A DNA stretch of 64,000 nucleotides, from the NCBI GenBank assembly GCA_021642125.1, contig JAKIXB010000010.1, forward strand, positions 868,001-932,000. The letters run 5' to 3'. The DNA comes from Nothophoma quercina (Eukaryota; Ascomycota; Dothideomycetes; Pleosporales; Didymellaceae). Of this stretch, positions 1-10,575 are shown piece by piece. A program made the position numbers and the translations under genes. The notes beneath the pieces were generated by a model. It was not told where the DNA came from. It saw only the letters and a list, made by a program, of their open reading frames with translations, and did not search any database. Within the stretch, counting starts at the first letter, position 1, and each line of letters starts with the position of its first letter.

Positions 1-1895
1 AGAGGAGGCCGAGGAAGAGGAGACTGCTGCCGTCCAGGAGCCTGCAGTGGTTGAAGACGATGGTCTTGGTGGCATGAAGTGGGAATGTATCTGCATTACC
101 CTGGAAGACTACCGAGACTATCTCAGCAGTATCCGCAGAAGCCGCGATCCCAATGAGAAGATATTATACGAGCGCCTAGAAGAGGAGGTCATACCTGTGA
201 TGGAGGGGCTGGCAGAGGAGCAGGCGCGGAAACAAGCTCGCAAAGCCAAGGAACTCGAGAACCTACAGAAGCTCGCTACAGCGAAGCGCTCCTCCCGTAT
301 CTCGGCCAGAGTCGAGAAACAAAAAGAGGTCGAAGAGGTCGAGGCTGCAGAGCGCAAGAGGCAAGAAGAGGTTGCTAGGGCTCAGGCCGAGCAAGCGAAG
401 CAGAAGAAGTTGGAAGAGGTAAGTTGGTCTCAGTTTGTTGGTGCCTTAGACTGACATGATATAGGCGCATGACTCCCGCCGGATGACACGAGAGCAACGA
501 CTCCGTGAGCGCGAGACCGCGAAGATTCTAAAAGAAGAAGAGCTACGTAAGCTGCAGGACAACGAACAGAAGTTGGCCTCGAACAATGCTCGACTGTCCG
601 AACGACATCTTAAGGCGATGATGAAGCAACACGAAGCAGACCTCAAGAGACTAAATGAGGAAGAAGACTGGTTCTTTGACTGCGAAAAGTGCGGTGTCTA
701 CGGGTCGAATCTTAACGACAATTCGCCACAGGTATCGTGCGAGAAGTGCAACGTATGGCAACATGTCAAGTGCCATGGTATCTCAGAGGAAGAGGTAGAA
801 GATCCTAAATTTGTGTTCATTTGCACATCCTGCAAGCGCAAAGAGGAGGAAGCAAACCAGCCAAAACTACCACCACTGAAGCTACGCCTGACATCAGCAT
901 CACCGGCTTCGCAAGCAAATGGAGAGGCATCCTCAGGCCTGTCACGCCGCTTGGAGTCTGTATCGATACCCGCACCACGACCCTCATCTTCGCAAAGTCA
1001 CCAGCCTTACCAACCTCATCACTCTCAGCCCCACTTCCAACCTGCGCAACCATGGGTAGACGGACCCAGTCTATCTCCTCGCGGTCAGGCTCTTGGCCCT
1101 CCTGGCATCCAAAACTCAGAAGCCGCATACGGGTCGCCATCTCGACTCCCAGATCCCAGCTCTTCACCAATACGACAACGGCCAGCCTCTTCGTCACGAC
1201 CAGCCGAGAGCTCCTTCCGGTCGAATGGCCTTGGCTCTTCACCGCCACCCTTCAACTTGCCGCCAGCGCCAACAAGCCCGTTCAAGAGCATTCGAATACC
1301 TCCCGCGCAACAAAACGGCAGTTCATTTAGCCTACCGAACCCATTCGGTCCATCACAGCATACCCCTATTGCCCAGAGCTTCAATACGAGCTTTAACCAG
1401 AGCTTCAGTCGCCCTGGCACAGCCACAGGGCCCGCAGGCTCCCCTGTGAAGCACTCACCGGCTAACTCTCCCCGTCCCGCGAACGGTCTGCCGGTGATGT
1501 ACAACTTCAACAGCCCGCACTCGTCCTTCCCGCCCAGCTCCGCACAGCGCCCCTCCTTCTCGCCCACAAAACACAGCTCGCCCGCGCCAATGCCTCATAT
1601 GTCCTCGCCTGCGCCCGCACCGGTGCGCATCGCTCCTTCGCCGAGCCAGATGCCTGCGCAGATCTTACCCGATGCTATTCCCGCGCCTTTGAAACATGAT
1701 GGTGCAAGACCAATGAGCAGTCATGAGATGAGTGAGACGCCTATCTTCCCGCCGGTCAAGAATCTGAACCCAGATTCAAGCCCACAGATCCTGAGCCCGC
1801 CGGTCAAGAAGAGCAGTCCGGCGCCGGACAGGCACCGCCTGGCACCGATTGAGGAGAATGGGTTTGCGAACGGTTCGCCTCACCCACTACAGTAA
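1..1895 (+). CDS. PHD-finger chromatin protein, 5' end missing
   Basis: Partial gene: the reading frame is already open at base 2 and continues off the left edge. Two exons are visible, 2-418 and 465-1895, separated by a 46-bp intron (gtaagt...atatag) in phase 0; joining them keeps the frame. The visible part starts with a long charged Glu/Lys/Arg coiled coil, then a PHD zinc finger encoded at about 680-840 with the pairs CEKC, CEKC, HVKC and CTSC (Cys4-His-Cys3 order). A long Pro/Ser-rich disordered tail follows to the stop. PHD fingers read histone H3 tails, so a nuclear chromatin role is likely. The architecture (acidic coiled coil then PHD) recalls RSF1/ISWI-accessory-type proteins, but the diagnostic N-terminal domains lie outside the window, so I give no gene name. 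Confidence 0.85.
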
Positions 1896-3472
1896 ATCGT
1901 TGGAATTTCAGTATTGCATCCGACTTTCGTTTTGGATTTTTAGTTTGCGCGTCACTTCGCATTTCACTTTTGCAGTCCGGGTTACTGCTTGCATGCGCAA
2001 CGCGGCGTTACTGGAGGATGGAAAACAATTTCAAGGTCTTGCATGTATGGTATTTTAGATTGCATCTTAGGCGGGTGTCGCAACTGCCACGTATCCTTCT
2101 TGTTACGTGTATTACTACATCGAGAGATGAGCTTGTGAAAGAAAAGACAGCGAAACGTTAATCAAGCTTTTTGTTCGGCTCTGCTTCGTTACTGCAAATG
2201 CTCTAGTGTTGCCAAGTATGCTCTCGCCGTCAGTCCAGTGGCACCCCAAATGTCGATATCCGTCCGGTGTCACCAATGAATCTCGCCTACAGCCCGAACA
2301 AGCATACCTCACTCGGAGACGCATGTTTTGTTTGTTGTCCTCCAAGTCTGGAAAGAGTCTTCTTAATTTCGTACACCAGTGCAGACTAGGAGACGAAGAG
2401 GGTTGTGTCTCGAGCACATGTAACCCGGTACCGAGCGATTTAGTGCCGACCTGAATGACCAGGCTTCACTTCAATTATGAAGGGAACATGTACACGCAGC
2501 AAGATGCGGAGAGTTGTCTTCGGCAGTGTTGCCGACTCCGACTAACCGGTCGAATCTGAGTCAGCGTCTGACCTGATGCAAGCACGAATATTCAGTGAAG
2601 GGTTCCGGTCGTTAACCATGGAACCCCCCGTCCTGAACCAAATGAATGCTTCTATGCTACACCTTCGCAGATCGAATTTTAAGGATGGATAGGATATATT
2701 CAGCCTACATCTGCTGTCGTGTTTCCACATTCTCAATACTTCTAGGCTTCACAGATGATGGAAACTACACTCTAGCACACTTTTCACATCGGCTCTCATG
2801 TCGCCTTTGAATGTCGCTGGTTGCAATGAAACGTGTCTTTGAAACCTCCTAGGACAGTGCCGCATCCATCTATGGCCAGCGAAGTCGCCTCAACCCCACC
2901 CTTCTGTGATCGAGATCCCAAATCGCCCCTTATTTACCGACTCGTTCCCTGTTCTCAACGCAGTCGGAACCCGACCGAATCTGACGAAGATGAAACTCTG
3001 TGACCACGAAGAAGGTTCAAGCTTCAAAGGGGTCCATCCATAGTGGGAGATGCTGGACGATATTCCTCTGTTCTGAGATTCAACGTGTCTTCTCTCCCAA
3101 ATCTTGTCGAGGACATCTTTTCAACCCTACACCGCAAGACGAGTTCTCTGCTCCGAATGCGAGTGTCCACTCTGACACAATCGCCCACCTCACTTCCCTT
3201 ACTCTCGACGTGTGGTCCTGTGACCAGAACCCTTTCTGGATCCAACGAACCTGGCATCTTTCATCATGTATGAGAATGGCCATGGAACAGAATCATTGGC
3301 TCTACCATATAAATGACCGCTTACTCGCGTCTTGCCCAGTTTGGGCTCGAAGAAACGTCAACCCTGGCAAGCGGCAATGGAATTCACAGAGTTACAATCC
3401 CATCGTCCACTTCCGCAGGCTTTGTCCCTCTCCTGAATAAATGTTCTTCCATGGTTCGCAGACGATGTTGCG
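1896..3472. other. intergenic, no gene seen
   Basis: About 1.6 kb between the PHD gene and the first F-box-like gene. Six-frame reading gives only short frames with no recognisable domain and no convincing exon chain. The first part should hold the 3'UTR of the PHD gene and the rest the promoter of the next gene. Confidence 0.6.
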
Positions 3473-3480
3473 TATATATA
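3473..3480 (+). promoter_or_regulatory. TATA-like element
   Basis: The octamer TATATATA lies 52 bp upstream of the proposed ATG at 3532. The spacing is short but plausible for a fungal gene with a short leader. This is by position only. Confidence 0.3.
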
Positions 3481-3531
3481 CCGCGATCATCAAGTTTATT
3501 CAAAGACTCATACACTCACATTGCAGCACTC

Positions 3532-4416
3532 ATGAACATCCTTCTTCTTTTTTTGCTCATGCTACGCACCGCCCACACCTCCAGCGAAGTATGTGGGATC
3601 CACAAACTGCCTACAGAACTCCTGATCCTAATCATCAACTGTTTATGGGATCTCACACCGGTCATCAGGACACACTTTATGTCTATGCCTGTCTTGTTAT
3701 GCCTGGTGGATGGAGCAAAAGACAAGAAGGCACTTACTTTGTTGGGCCTACCACTTTGGCTTCGTACCTCCAGGTATATGAACCAGCTGGGCATGAAGGG
3801 ACTCAAAAAACGGTTCGAGTCGACTATTGGTCCGTGTCGGACATGGTTGAGCGACCGGCACTATCTGAAAGACGATTTCACCTATCCGCTCACAGATAAC
3901 GCCATGACCATATTGATCGACGCTCTATCTACGTCAAGTAAAGACATGTACAGTCCAGGAGCGCGGTATGGACTGAGCATGGTCGGACAGAATGCTATAT
4001 TCTACACTCTCAAAAGAATTCGGGAAGGAGTTGAGCGGTGGACTCCGAATACATTTCGTGTGCCTACCCTACGTCTGAGGGTCGCATTCACCAGCGTTTG
4101 CACTTACTGTCAGAAGGTTGATCGAGGCATACTCGGATTCGATGAGTGGAGTCTTGATCTGCGGCCGTTGGGGGATTTCGCGTTCGATGTGGATGCCTTC
4201 GAGTTGGAGGTCACTGGCGTTAACACTAGGGTTGAGAAAGATCGTCGTGTACATCACATGAGCTGCTGGGATGATCAGGTGCAAGAAGCTTTTGATGCAG
4301 AAGTAAAGCGAGTTGGGAGAGCGCTTACAGGTGATTCTTCGGGTAGCTGTTCCATACGAATTACAGAAACCGCACAGAGTAAAGACGTCATTTTCCGGTT
4401 TCGAGCATCTACGTAG
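3532..4416 (+). CDS. F-box-like (LPxEL) family protein, intact copy
   Basis: Single-exon frame of 294 residues if translation starts at 3532. The frame is open up to 3313, but the family motif sits close to the N-terminus in the related copy at 7875, and the TATA-like site at 3473 would fall inside the longer form, so I prefer 3532. About 23 residues in comes HKLPTELLILIINCL, which looks like the start of an F-box-like domain as found in many short fungal proteins. A later LGLPLWLRTS segment aligns with HGLPPWLLSC in the 7.9-kb copy, and the C-terminal block around SCWDDQVQEAFDAEV is shared with the remnant at 5.5 kb. F-box proteins recruit substrates to SCF ubiquitin ligases, but no substrate-binding repeats are visible. 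A first hydrophobic stretch (MNILLLFLLML) could mimic a signal peptide. Function unknown. Confidence 0.55.
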   Translation: MNILLLFLLMLRTAHTSSEVCGIHKLPTELLILIINCLWDLTPVIRTHFMSMPVLLCLVDGAKDKKALTLLGLPLWLRTSRYMNQLGMKGLKKRFESTIGPCRTWLSDRHYLKDDFTYPLTDNAMTILIDALSTSSKDMYSPGARYGLSMVGQNAIFYTLKRIREGVERWTPNTFRVPTLRLRVAFTSVCTYCQKVDRGILGFDEWSLDLRPLGDFAFDVDAFELEVTGVNTRVEKDRRVHHMSCWDDQVQEAFDAEVKRVGRALTGDSSGSCSIRITETAQSKDVIFRFRAST

Positions 4417-5523
4417 GCAGAACGTCTAGCAGTGGAGCTAAGTTCCATAGCAGGCCGCCTACTTAGGGACAGGAGGTGGGAGGAAGCTGTGAATGGGATG
4501 ACAGGATGATGACAACGATATCTAGGCAGAGTCGTTGCGAGGTACCCTTCTCGGGTACTCTCAAGGAATGGCCAGCATGGGCGAGGGGGAGGAAGATAAT
4601 CAATCCATATGTTTGAAGATGGAGAACAGATTCAGGCAGTTTCATACGAGTGAAGACTGTTGTACTTGACAAGGTGGGTTGGGAAACATTAATTCAAGGA
4701 AGGAAAGAAGCGGTGCCACGCTACCCTTAGCAACGTGGATTTAATGGTGACTCTTGCATTCGTAGAGCGAATAGCTTTAGCTGGTTATAACATACTAACT
4801 TTCTCATAGGTATACGGCACACTACTTCCACCACTCCAACATATTTTACCGATGATTCAAATCTGCTGCTATACAGCTCCCAGGAGCTACTTCCGACAGC
4901 TAACAAGGACCACTCCCATTTGATCATATCAGTCCGCACTGTGAAAAGTCTCTTAAGAGCCGTTAAAGCGTGTTTAGTAAACAGGATCTCGTATAAAAAC
5001 ATCTGAAAAGGGACCAATTATCACGCCCTGGTCCGTCAACAGGTAGCAACAATACGTAGACGGGCTCAGCTTACTAACATAGTTTTCTAAACACGTATTA
5101 TAGGTAGCGAAGAATGGGGGAGGCGCCACCTAGTAGTCTGGTTAGGGTTGGATTGGAATATGGTTCCATACTTCGCTAATAATGTGGGCTTTCATCAACA
5201 TACTACGCCGGTCAAACCTGCGACCAAATGCACAATCACCACATTGGAATGACACAATTTCTACCCCGGGAAACCAACGTGTGTATCTGGAAGCGATCTT
5301 CGGTTACAGCGACTCTGGGATGGACGCTGTCCCCCGTATCCTGCGAACACCGTGAAGGGCTGCGACAGCGACTTCTACTCCTCTTCTTAGTAAACCCATA
5401 TACGCTGCATATAAGCGTAATATCCTCACAAGTCTTCTCGTACTACCTATAGGGCTTCCTTCGAAGAAACCGTGGATGTGGCAGTGCTTTAGGCGTTTAG
5501 CACTTTGACCTGAACCCTCTAAA
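4417..5523. other. intergenic, no intact gene
   Basis: 1.1 kb between the intact F-box-like gene and the C-terminal remnant. Fragments in several frames end quickly at stops. It may contain eroded 5' sequence of the remnant copy, but I could not align any part with confidence. Confidence 0.5.
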
Positions 5524-5742
5524 ATGCTTCGCCCCGATCTGGAGCCTTTCGGTTTTGAAGTCACTTATTCCAAACCAGGAACCAATCAGAATGGCTGTGG
5601 GTACCATCTGATTTGCTTAGAAGAGGCGCGAGATGCATTCGTGATCGAAGTGAACGGGACTGCAAGACAATTCACGGGGAACTCCCACGGCATCTTCACC
5701 GTGGAAGCAACAGCAACTTCGCGGACGCAGCGTCACTTCTGA
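5524..5742 (+). pseudogene. C-terminal remnant of F-box-like family member
   Basis: A 72-residue open segment. Its core, from FGFEVT through the CLEEARDAFVIEV block to FTGNSHG, aligns with FELEVT through CWDDQVQEAFDAEV to LTGDSSG at the C-terminus of the intact copy ending at 4416, with only one residue difference in spacing. No upstream LPxEL domain remains in the same frame: the frame is closed by TGA at 5506. It is therefore probably a degraded paralogue rather than a working small gene. Its neighbour on the other strand (the CVNH gene) ends only about 90 bp downstream. Confidence 0.5.
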
Positions 5743-5828
5743 GTGGAGAACTGAAAGAGTTGGAGACATGAGGTGTTGAGAGATTGAGCAACGCTGCTTG
5801 TTGGAGACGTACCAACAGCCCTGGGAGT

Positions 5829-6522
5829 TCAAGATCCATAGCGGACGATCCAATCTCCCTCGGCCCCTACGCCCTTCAGCCATTCTCTTTCCTTTTCTTC
5901 CCAACCAAGCTCTCTCAATTTCTCGTCCATCATCAACTCACAGTACTCATCAACGGCCTGCTCGAGTGGTGACTTCTTCGATTTCTCGATACCTTCGGCA
6001 ACCTTGTTGATGATCTCTAGTGCCTGCATCACCTCACTTGAGAACATCGACTCCTAAAACGTTCTGATCAGCGTATGCGATGGCAATTTGAGGACGTCGT
6101 AGCTAGCTCACATATTTCTTAGCCCAGAATTTTAGAGTGCCATCCATATTGTTCAAGTGCTCATCGAGCGGGAACTCCTTCCAACCCCATTCCGAATCTG
6201 CGAACCAGTTCCAGGGTAGGACACCTTTGAGGCCCGGGCGTAGTTCTCCTTCAGCCCAGAACTTGCGGTTGTCGTCGCGAAGCTCCCAATTACGGTATTC
6301 ATTGTAGTTTCCCTTGCCACCGCCTCCAGTCAAGGTGACGACTTTCCATCCGTTCAGTGCCTCAAGACCTGGTCCGCCGCCTGATTCTGGGCCGATGCAT
6401 AAGTTGAGGTCGATTTGTGATGTACGATATTCGCCGTTCTTCTTGCGACATTCGGCTGAGAGCCAGAGATGATCCCCCTCTTTCTTGAGGCTGATGTTTC
6501 GGCAGCTATCTACGTAACCCAT
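5829..6522 (-). CDS. cyanovirin-N homology (CVNH) domain protein
   Basis: Two exons on the minus strand, 6522-6112 and 6053-5829, joined across a 58-bp intron (gtgagc...ttttag) in phase 0; product about 211 residues. The N-terminal ~110 residues carry the CVNH pattern: an early Cys in YVDSCRNISL, then LSAECRKKNG and the strong IDLNLCIGPESGG segment (IDLNxCIG is the family signature). CVNH proteins are small glycan-binding lectins found mainly in filamentous ascomycetes and ferns. No signal peptide is visible, so the product is probably cytoplasmic. After the lectin domain a charged, helix-rich tail of about 75 residues (second exon) has no family I recognise. Only one full repeat of the domain is obvious. 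It lies convergent with the decaying F-box-like remnant. Confidence 0.72.
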
Positions 6523-7874
6523 GGTGGTGGTACTTTTGGCAATGATTATGGCGAGTTGGACTATTTGTCAAGAGTAGGACAGCAGCTTCGAGTTGAAGCT
6601 CCAGCGTTGAGAGCGGACGATTTGTGAAAAGCTTTCGAACTCCTTCAATTCTTCTTAATATACATATAAGAGTGTAGACATACCGCACACGCAGGGGGCA
6701 TTGTTCAATTATCGGGTCCCCCGAGGCACACTCACGTTGCCAAGCTAATAGTGCGTCGTCTCAGCTTGGTCTACGTGAGTCTCGATAGGCGATGAGATGA
6801 GTTGTTGATGTAAGTTGTTCGCTTGTACTATCGATCCACACGCGGCTCGTGGCTTCCGTTAGCAGCTGAATCCATTGGATCGGCCTGGCCGGGCCTTCCC
6901 GCATGGTGCACACCGCGAGGCGACGCGTTGCCATTCTAGGCCGAATCAATACGAGTGTCTCTTGCGGTCGCAGCTGAATTTATGAGTTGTGAACGAGAGA
7001 CTTGCGGTATTCCAGATTATGTTCTCCTTCGAACAGCTGAATGTGAACCGCATAACGTGCAGAGAGACGTGTGCAAACATTTCGTATCTCGCATATCCTG
7101 GTCAGAGTATCGTCCTTGTTAAGGCTTGCTAACAAAGTATCCTGCTTGTTGGTATAGGCGAATGAACCAACGTGGCTGCGCAAGGCTGATAGATCAATGC
7201 CTTTTTAAGAGTTAGCCTGGAATAGACAGGTTTGCCAACATGAGCTCTCACCTTCCGAATTTCCGTGTAAGAAGGCATAGGGAAACCTCACATCATAATG
7301 AAGTTGCGCCTCGACCGACACCATCCCTGGAGAAAAAACTACGGTCAATAAGGCCCGAACCCCTAGACGGCTAGAAAGACAAAGCTGACCTGAATGGCGG
7401 CAAACGAGAGACCAGAGACATTCGAACATTGTTGGCACAATTTGGAAGACACAAATTGTTTGTAGTGGCAAGGAGTGTTGAGATCGAAAGGCTTTACCCT
7501 GCTGTACAAAGGGAGCGATCTCCATAGGGTGAAGCTGAGGGACATGAGATTTTTGCGTCAACAAAATGCTCAGTAGAACTTCGAATATTCAGCCAAGTGA
7601 CTCTAAAGCAAAAAAAAAAAAAAAAAAGAAAAAGAATTGTACATAGGCTATCGAAAGAAGATGCGATTTGCTCTCGCAGAACCTAGTGGAAAGTGACACT
7701 CACTGCGCTTGCTTTCACCTCGCTTGCGTGCGAGCGCGAATGACCCTTGCGCCTCGTAACTCCCTTAGAACACCTTCTCCCACCTGCGCTCCACATTTAG
7801 GAGCTCAGCACGCAAGACATTAGCATCCAACAACACATAGTATCGCCGAGTCAGAATCGACCGAACCCAGTACG
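6523..7874. other. intergenic, no gene seen
   Basis: 1.35 kb upstream of both the CVNH gene (minus) and the broken F-box-like copy (plus), so it could act as a divergent promoter region. Minus-strand frames at 7205-7564 have no recognisable domain and no splice context. The only salient element is the poly(A) run annotated separately. Confidence 0.5.
7610..7627 (+). repeat. A18 homopolymer tract
   Basis: Eighteen consecutive A bases followed by GAAAAAG, about 250 bp upstream of the broken F-box-like copy. It could be a nucleosome-excluding promoter tract or the tail of an old retroinserted sequence. No target-site duplication or upstream element was recognised. Confidence 0.9.
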
Positions 7875-8734
7875 ATGGGAGTAAGTGTCCAGTTTGTGCC
7901 CTGCTTAATGAAGACACTAACCAACAAGATATCAATGACTTCTGGCGCTGGATGCCACTACAGCAAACTGCCCCGAGAGTTACGCAACACGATCTATCAC
8001 CGTCTCTAGGACGCGACGCCTATCATATGTACCCTTTCAAAGGGTCGCAAGTTATGACACGCTTCCGAGACCTTGCTGAAGAGGGTAAATGGCACATACC
8101 GCAACCCCATGGTTTGCCACCCTGGCTCTTGTCTTGTAAGGCATTTCTCCACGAAGGCTTGGAGGTGTTGCGTCTCAACTCCACACCAATGTACGGGCTG
8201 TCAACTAGAGGTCATGGTCCTGGGTACAAGGACACTGCGTTGATCGAGCCGCTGACTAGGGATAGCCGACTCCACCTTCTGGGCAGAACTATATTCATCG
8301 AGCGGAAAGAGCTCGAATTTGAGAATCGTTACACATTCTGGACGCGCGCCTTCAGAGAGATTAGAGACTTCTTATGCTAGATTTCAATTATCTTCAAGAT
8401 ACGCACACTATGCGTAACGGTCAGAGCCATGTATAACTATGATTCTCCTGAGCAACGGGAGGGTCAAGCTATACTTCTGCTGCAATGCATCCTATTTCAA
8501 TGTTTGCAGCTGGAAGCATTCGAGCTGAGGTTGGATCCATTCATCACCGATTTCGATTTTCCGGACCTGCAGCATCACTCCCAACCCTGGTCTTGGGTCG
8601 AAGATGGTGTTGTGAACGAAGTCGAGCAAGTCGGCAAAGTTCTAGTTGGGGAAGGTGGCACTTTGAGCGTTACCGCGGCTTTGAACACAAGGGCAGAAGA
8701 GACGGTTCTTCTGAGGTATGCTAAGGCTCAGTGA
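7875..8734 (+). pseudogene. F-box-like family member, broken by frameshift and stop
   Basis: A full-length relative of the gene at 3532. Exon 1 would be just ATG GGA at 7875-7880, followed by a good intron 7881-7928 (gtaagt...actaaccaacaag). Exon 2 then gives YSKLPRELRNTIYHRL, the family's N-terminal signature, and hits TAG at 8007. Family sequence resumes at once in another frame (GRDAYHMYPFKG, HGLPPWLLSCKAFLHEG) up to TAG at 8378-8380, and continues in that same frame from 8381 (AMYNYDSPEQREGQ, FELRLDPF) to TGA at 8732. One frameshift near 8005 and one in-frame nonsense codon therefore interrupt an otherwise continuous protein. A real pseudogene is the simplest reading; assembly errors could explain the frameshift but would need two independent events. 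Confidence 0.6.
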
Positions 8735-9075
8735 ATGTATGGTGTAGATGCCATCAACAACCATCCTCCTGGGCTGTAGCTAGACTTGGCAAGTTGTATA
8801 AGGGCGAGGGTGGTGTCCTTAATGTACGCGCCTGCCAAGCCTCGACAAACAGTCTACTGAACGTTGAAAAGCCGTTGTTACACAGATTTGCTATAATAGG
8901 ATGAATGGATGGAATTGATATGCTCATGTGCAAGTGAAAGCAGTGACCTGGTCAAATGAGGGTTGGTAGAAAGTGATTGTGTCATGGTCGGCGTTTGCGG
9001 TAGCTGTCGCCGATGACTGTGGAACTTCGTAGAGCTCCGCGTGTCCGTCATTCACCATTCGCCTCAACTTCAACA
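8735..9075. other. promoter region of stomatin-like gene
   Basis: 340 bp between the broken F-box-like copy and the stomatin-like gene. No frame or motif that I can assign. Confidence 0.4.
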
Positions 9076-10403
9076 ATGGCGTCGCGCAACAGGTTGGTAG
9101 CCTCTACGGCTTCCAGCTTACTTCGAAGCTCAAGGCCCCTGGCTTCAAGAACAGCACCGCTTGCTGCGCTTGTGAACGCCCCTTCTACGCGCCACTTCTC
9201 GCAGCTCAACTCGCAGTCGGCCCCATCATCGAACCCCGCCAGCATCTTCAACCTGGGACAGCTCAACTCCCAGGCTGGACCTCCCTCATACTTCGGATCA
9301 CACAAGCGGTTACCGACGAATACCGTTGTGCGATTTGTACCGCAGCAGACAGCATGGATCGTCGAGCGCATGGGAAAGTTCAACCGGATACTGGAGCCTG
9401 GTCTGGCTGTTCTGATTCCCTTCATCGACCGGATAGCATACGTCAAGAGCCTCAAGGAGAACGCGATCGAGATCCCTAGCCAGAGCGCTATCACGGCAGA
9501 CAATGTCACATTGGAGCTCGATGGTGTGCTCTACACCAGGGTATTTGACGCTTACAAGGCGAGGTAAGCAGAACGTACAGTCACATGTAGGCACACACAC
9601 TAAACCGATCCAGCTACGGCGTCGAAGATGCCGAGTACGCCATCTCCCAGCTTGCGCAGACGACAATGCGATCCGAGATCGGTCAGCTCTCGCTCGATCA
9701 CGTTCTGAAGGAGCGCGCCAACCTAAACGCCAACATCACTGCCGCAATCAACGAGGCTGCCCAAGACTGGGGTGTCACCTGCCTGCGTTACGAGATCCGT
9801 GACATCCACGCCCCCGAGCCCGTCGTCGAAGCCATGCACCGCCAGGTCACCGCCGAACGATCCAAGCGTGCCGAAATCCTGGAATCTGAGGGTCAGAGGC
9901 AGTCCGCCATCAACATTGCTGAGGGAAAGAAGCAATCGGTCATCCTCGCCTCTGAGGCGTTGAGGGCTGAGCAGATCAATATGGCAAGCGGAGAGGCAGA
10001 AGCTATTCTGCTAAAGGCACAGGCTACCGCCAAGGGCATCGACGCTGTTGCGCAGGCGATTGAGCAGGGCCAGGGCTCGGCTCAGAACGCCATCTCTCTG
10101 CGGGTCGCTGAGAAGTATGTCGATGCTTTCGGCAACCTTGCTAAGGAGGGCACAAGCGTTATTGTTCCTGGCAACGTTGGAGACATTGGTGGCATGATTG
10201 CCAGCGCAATGGCAGTTTATGGCAAGGTCAACGAGTCATCAAAGACCGCGGCATCCAAGCTGGTTACTGGAGGCTCGCAAGATTCTACAGGAGCCGTCCA
10301 AAAGATTAAGGAGCTCGAGAGCCGTCTCAATGAGGCTGAGAACGGCGCAAGCAGCGTGCAAGATGAGATCAACAAGGTCATGGACCAGAGGTTGAGGAAG
10401 TAA
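9076..10403 (+). CDS. mitochondrial stomatin-like protein 2 (SPFH family)
   Basis: Exons 9076-9563 and 9614-10403 around a 50-bp intron (gtaagc...atccag); the split codon gives KASYGVEDAEYA, matching the SLP-2 family. Product about 425 residues. I chose ATG 9076 over the in-frame ATG at 9013 because it opens an Arg/Ser-rich mitochondrial presequence (MASRNRLVASTASSLLRSS). The SPFH/band-7 domain follows (RFVPQQTAWIVERMGKF, then LSLDHVLKERANLN), then an Ala/Glu-rich coiled coil (AEGKKQSVILASEALRAEQ) and the C-terminal SLP-2 region (VAEKYVDAFGNLAKEG). SLP-2 proteins scaffold cardiolipin-rich domains of the mitochondrial inner membrane and associate with prohibitins and proteases. Length and layout are normal. 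Confidence 0.93.
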
Positions 10404-10575
10404 ATGGATTGAGAGCACATCACGATTGTACATTATACCATGCTGTACCATTAGCAAAAGTCAGCAAGCGAGGCATTGGGTTTTCTGGGTATCTTGTTGG
10501 CACCCAGACCTACAAGAGTCACTTCTCCGTCTTCCATATCTATAACCAACTCATCTGTTTACCTCGCCAATACGT

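Noticed and set aside
821..1330. 169-codon frame inside the PHD gene
   Set aside because: Out-of-frame shadow of the Pro/Ser-rich tail.
7205..7564. 119-codon minus-strand frame
   Set aside because: No domain, atypical residue pattern, no splice context; treated as chance.
7610..7627. Poly(A) run as the tail of a retrotransposon or processed copy
   Set aside because: No element body and no target-site duplication recognised next to it.
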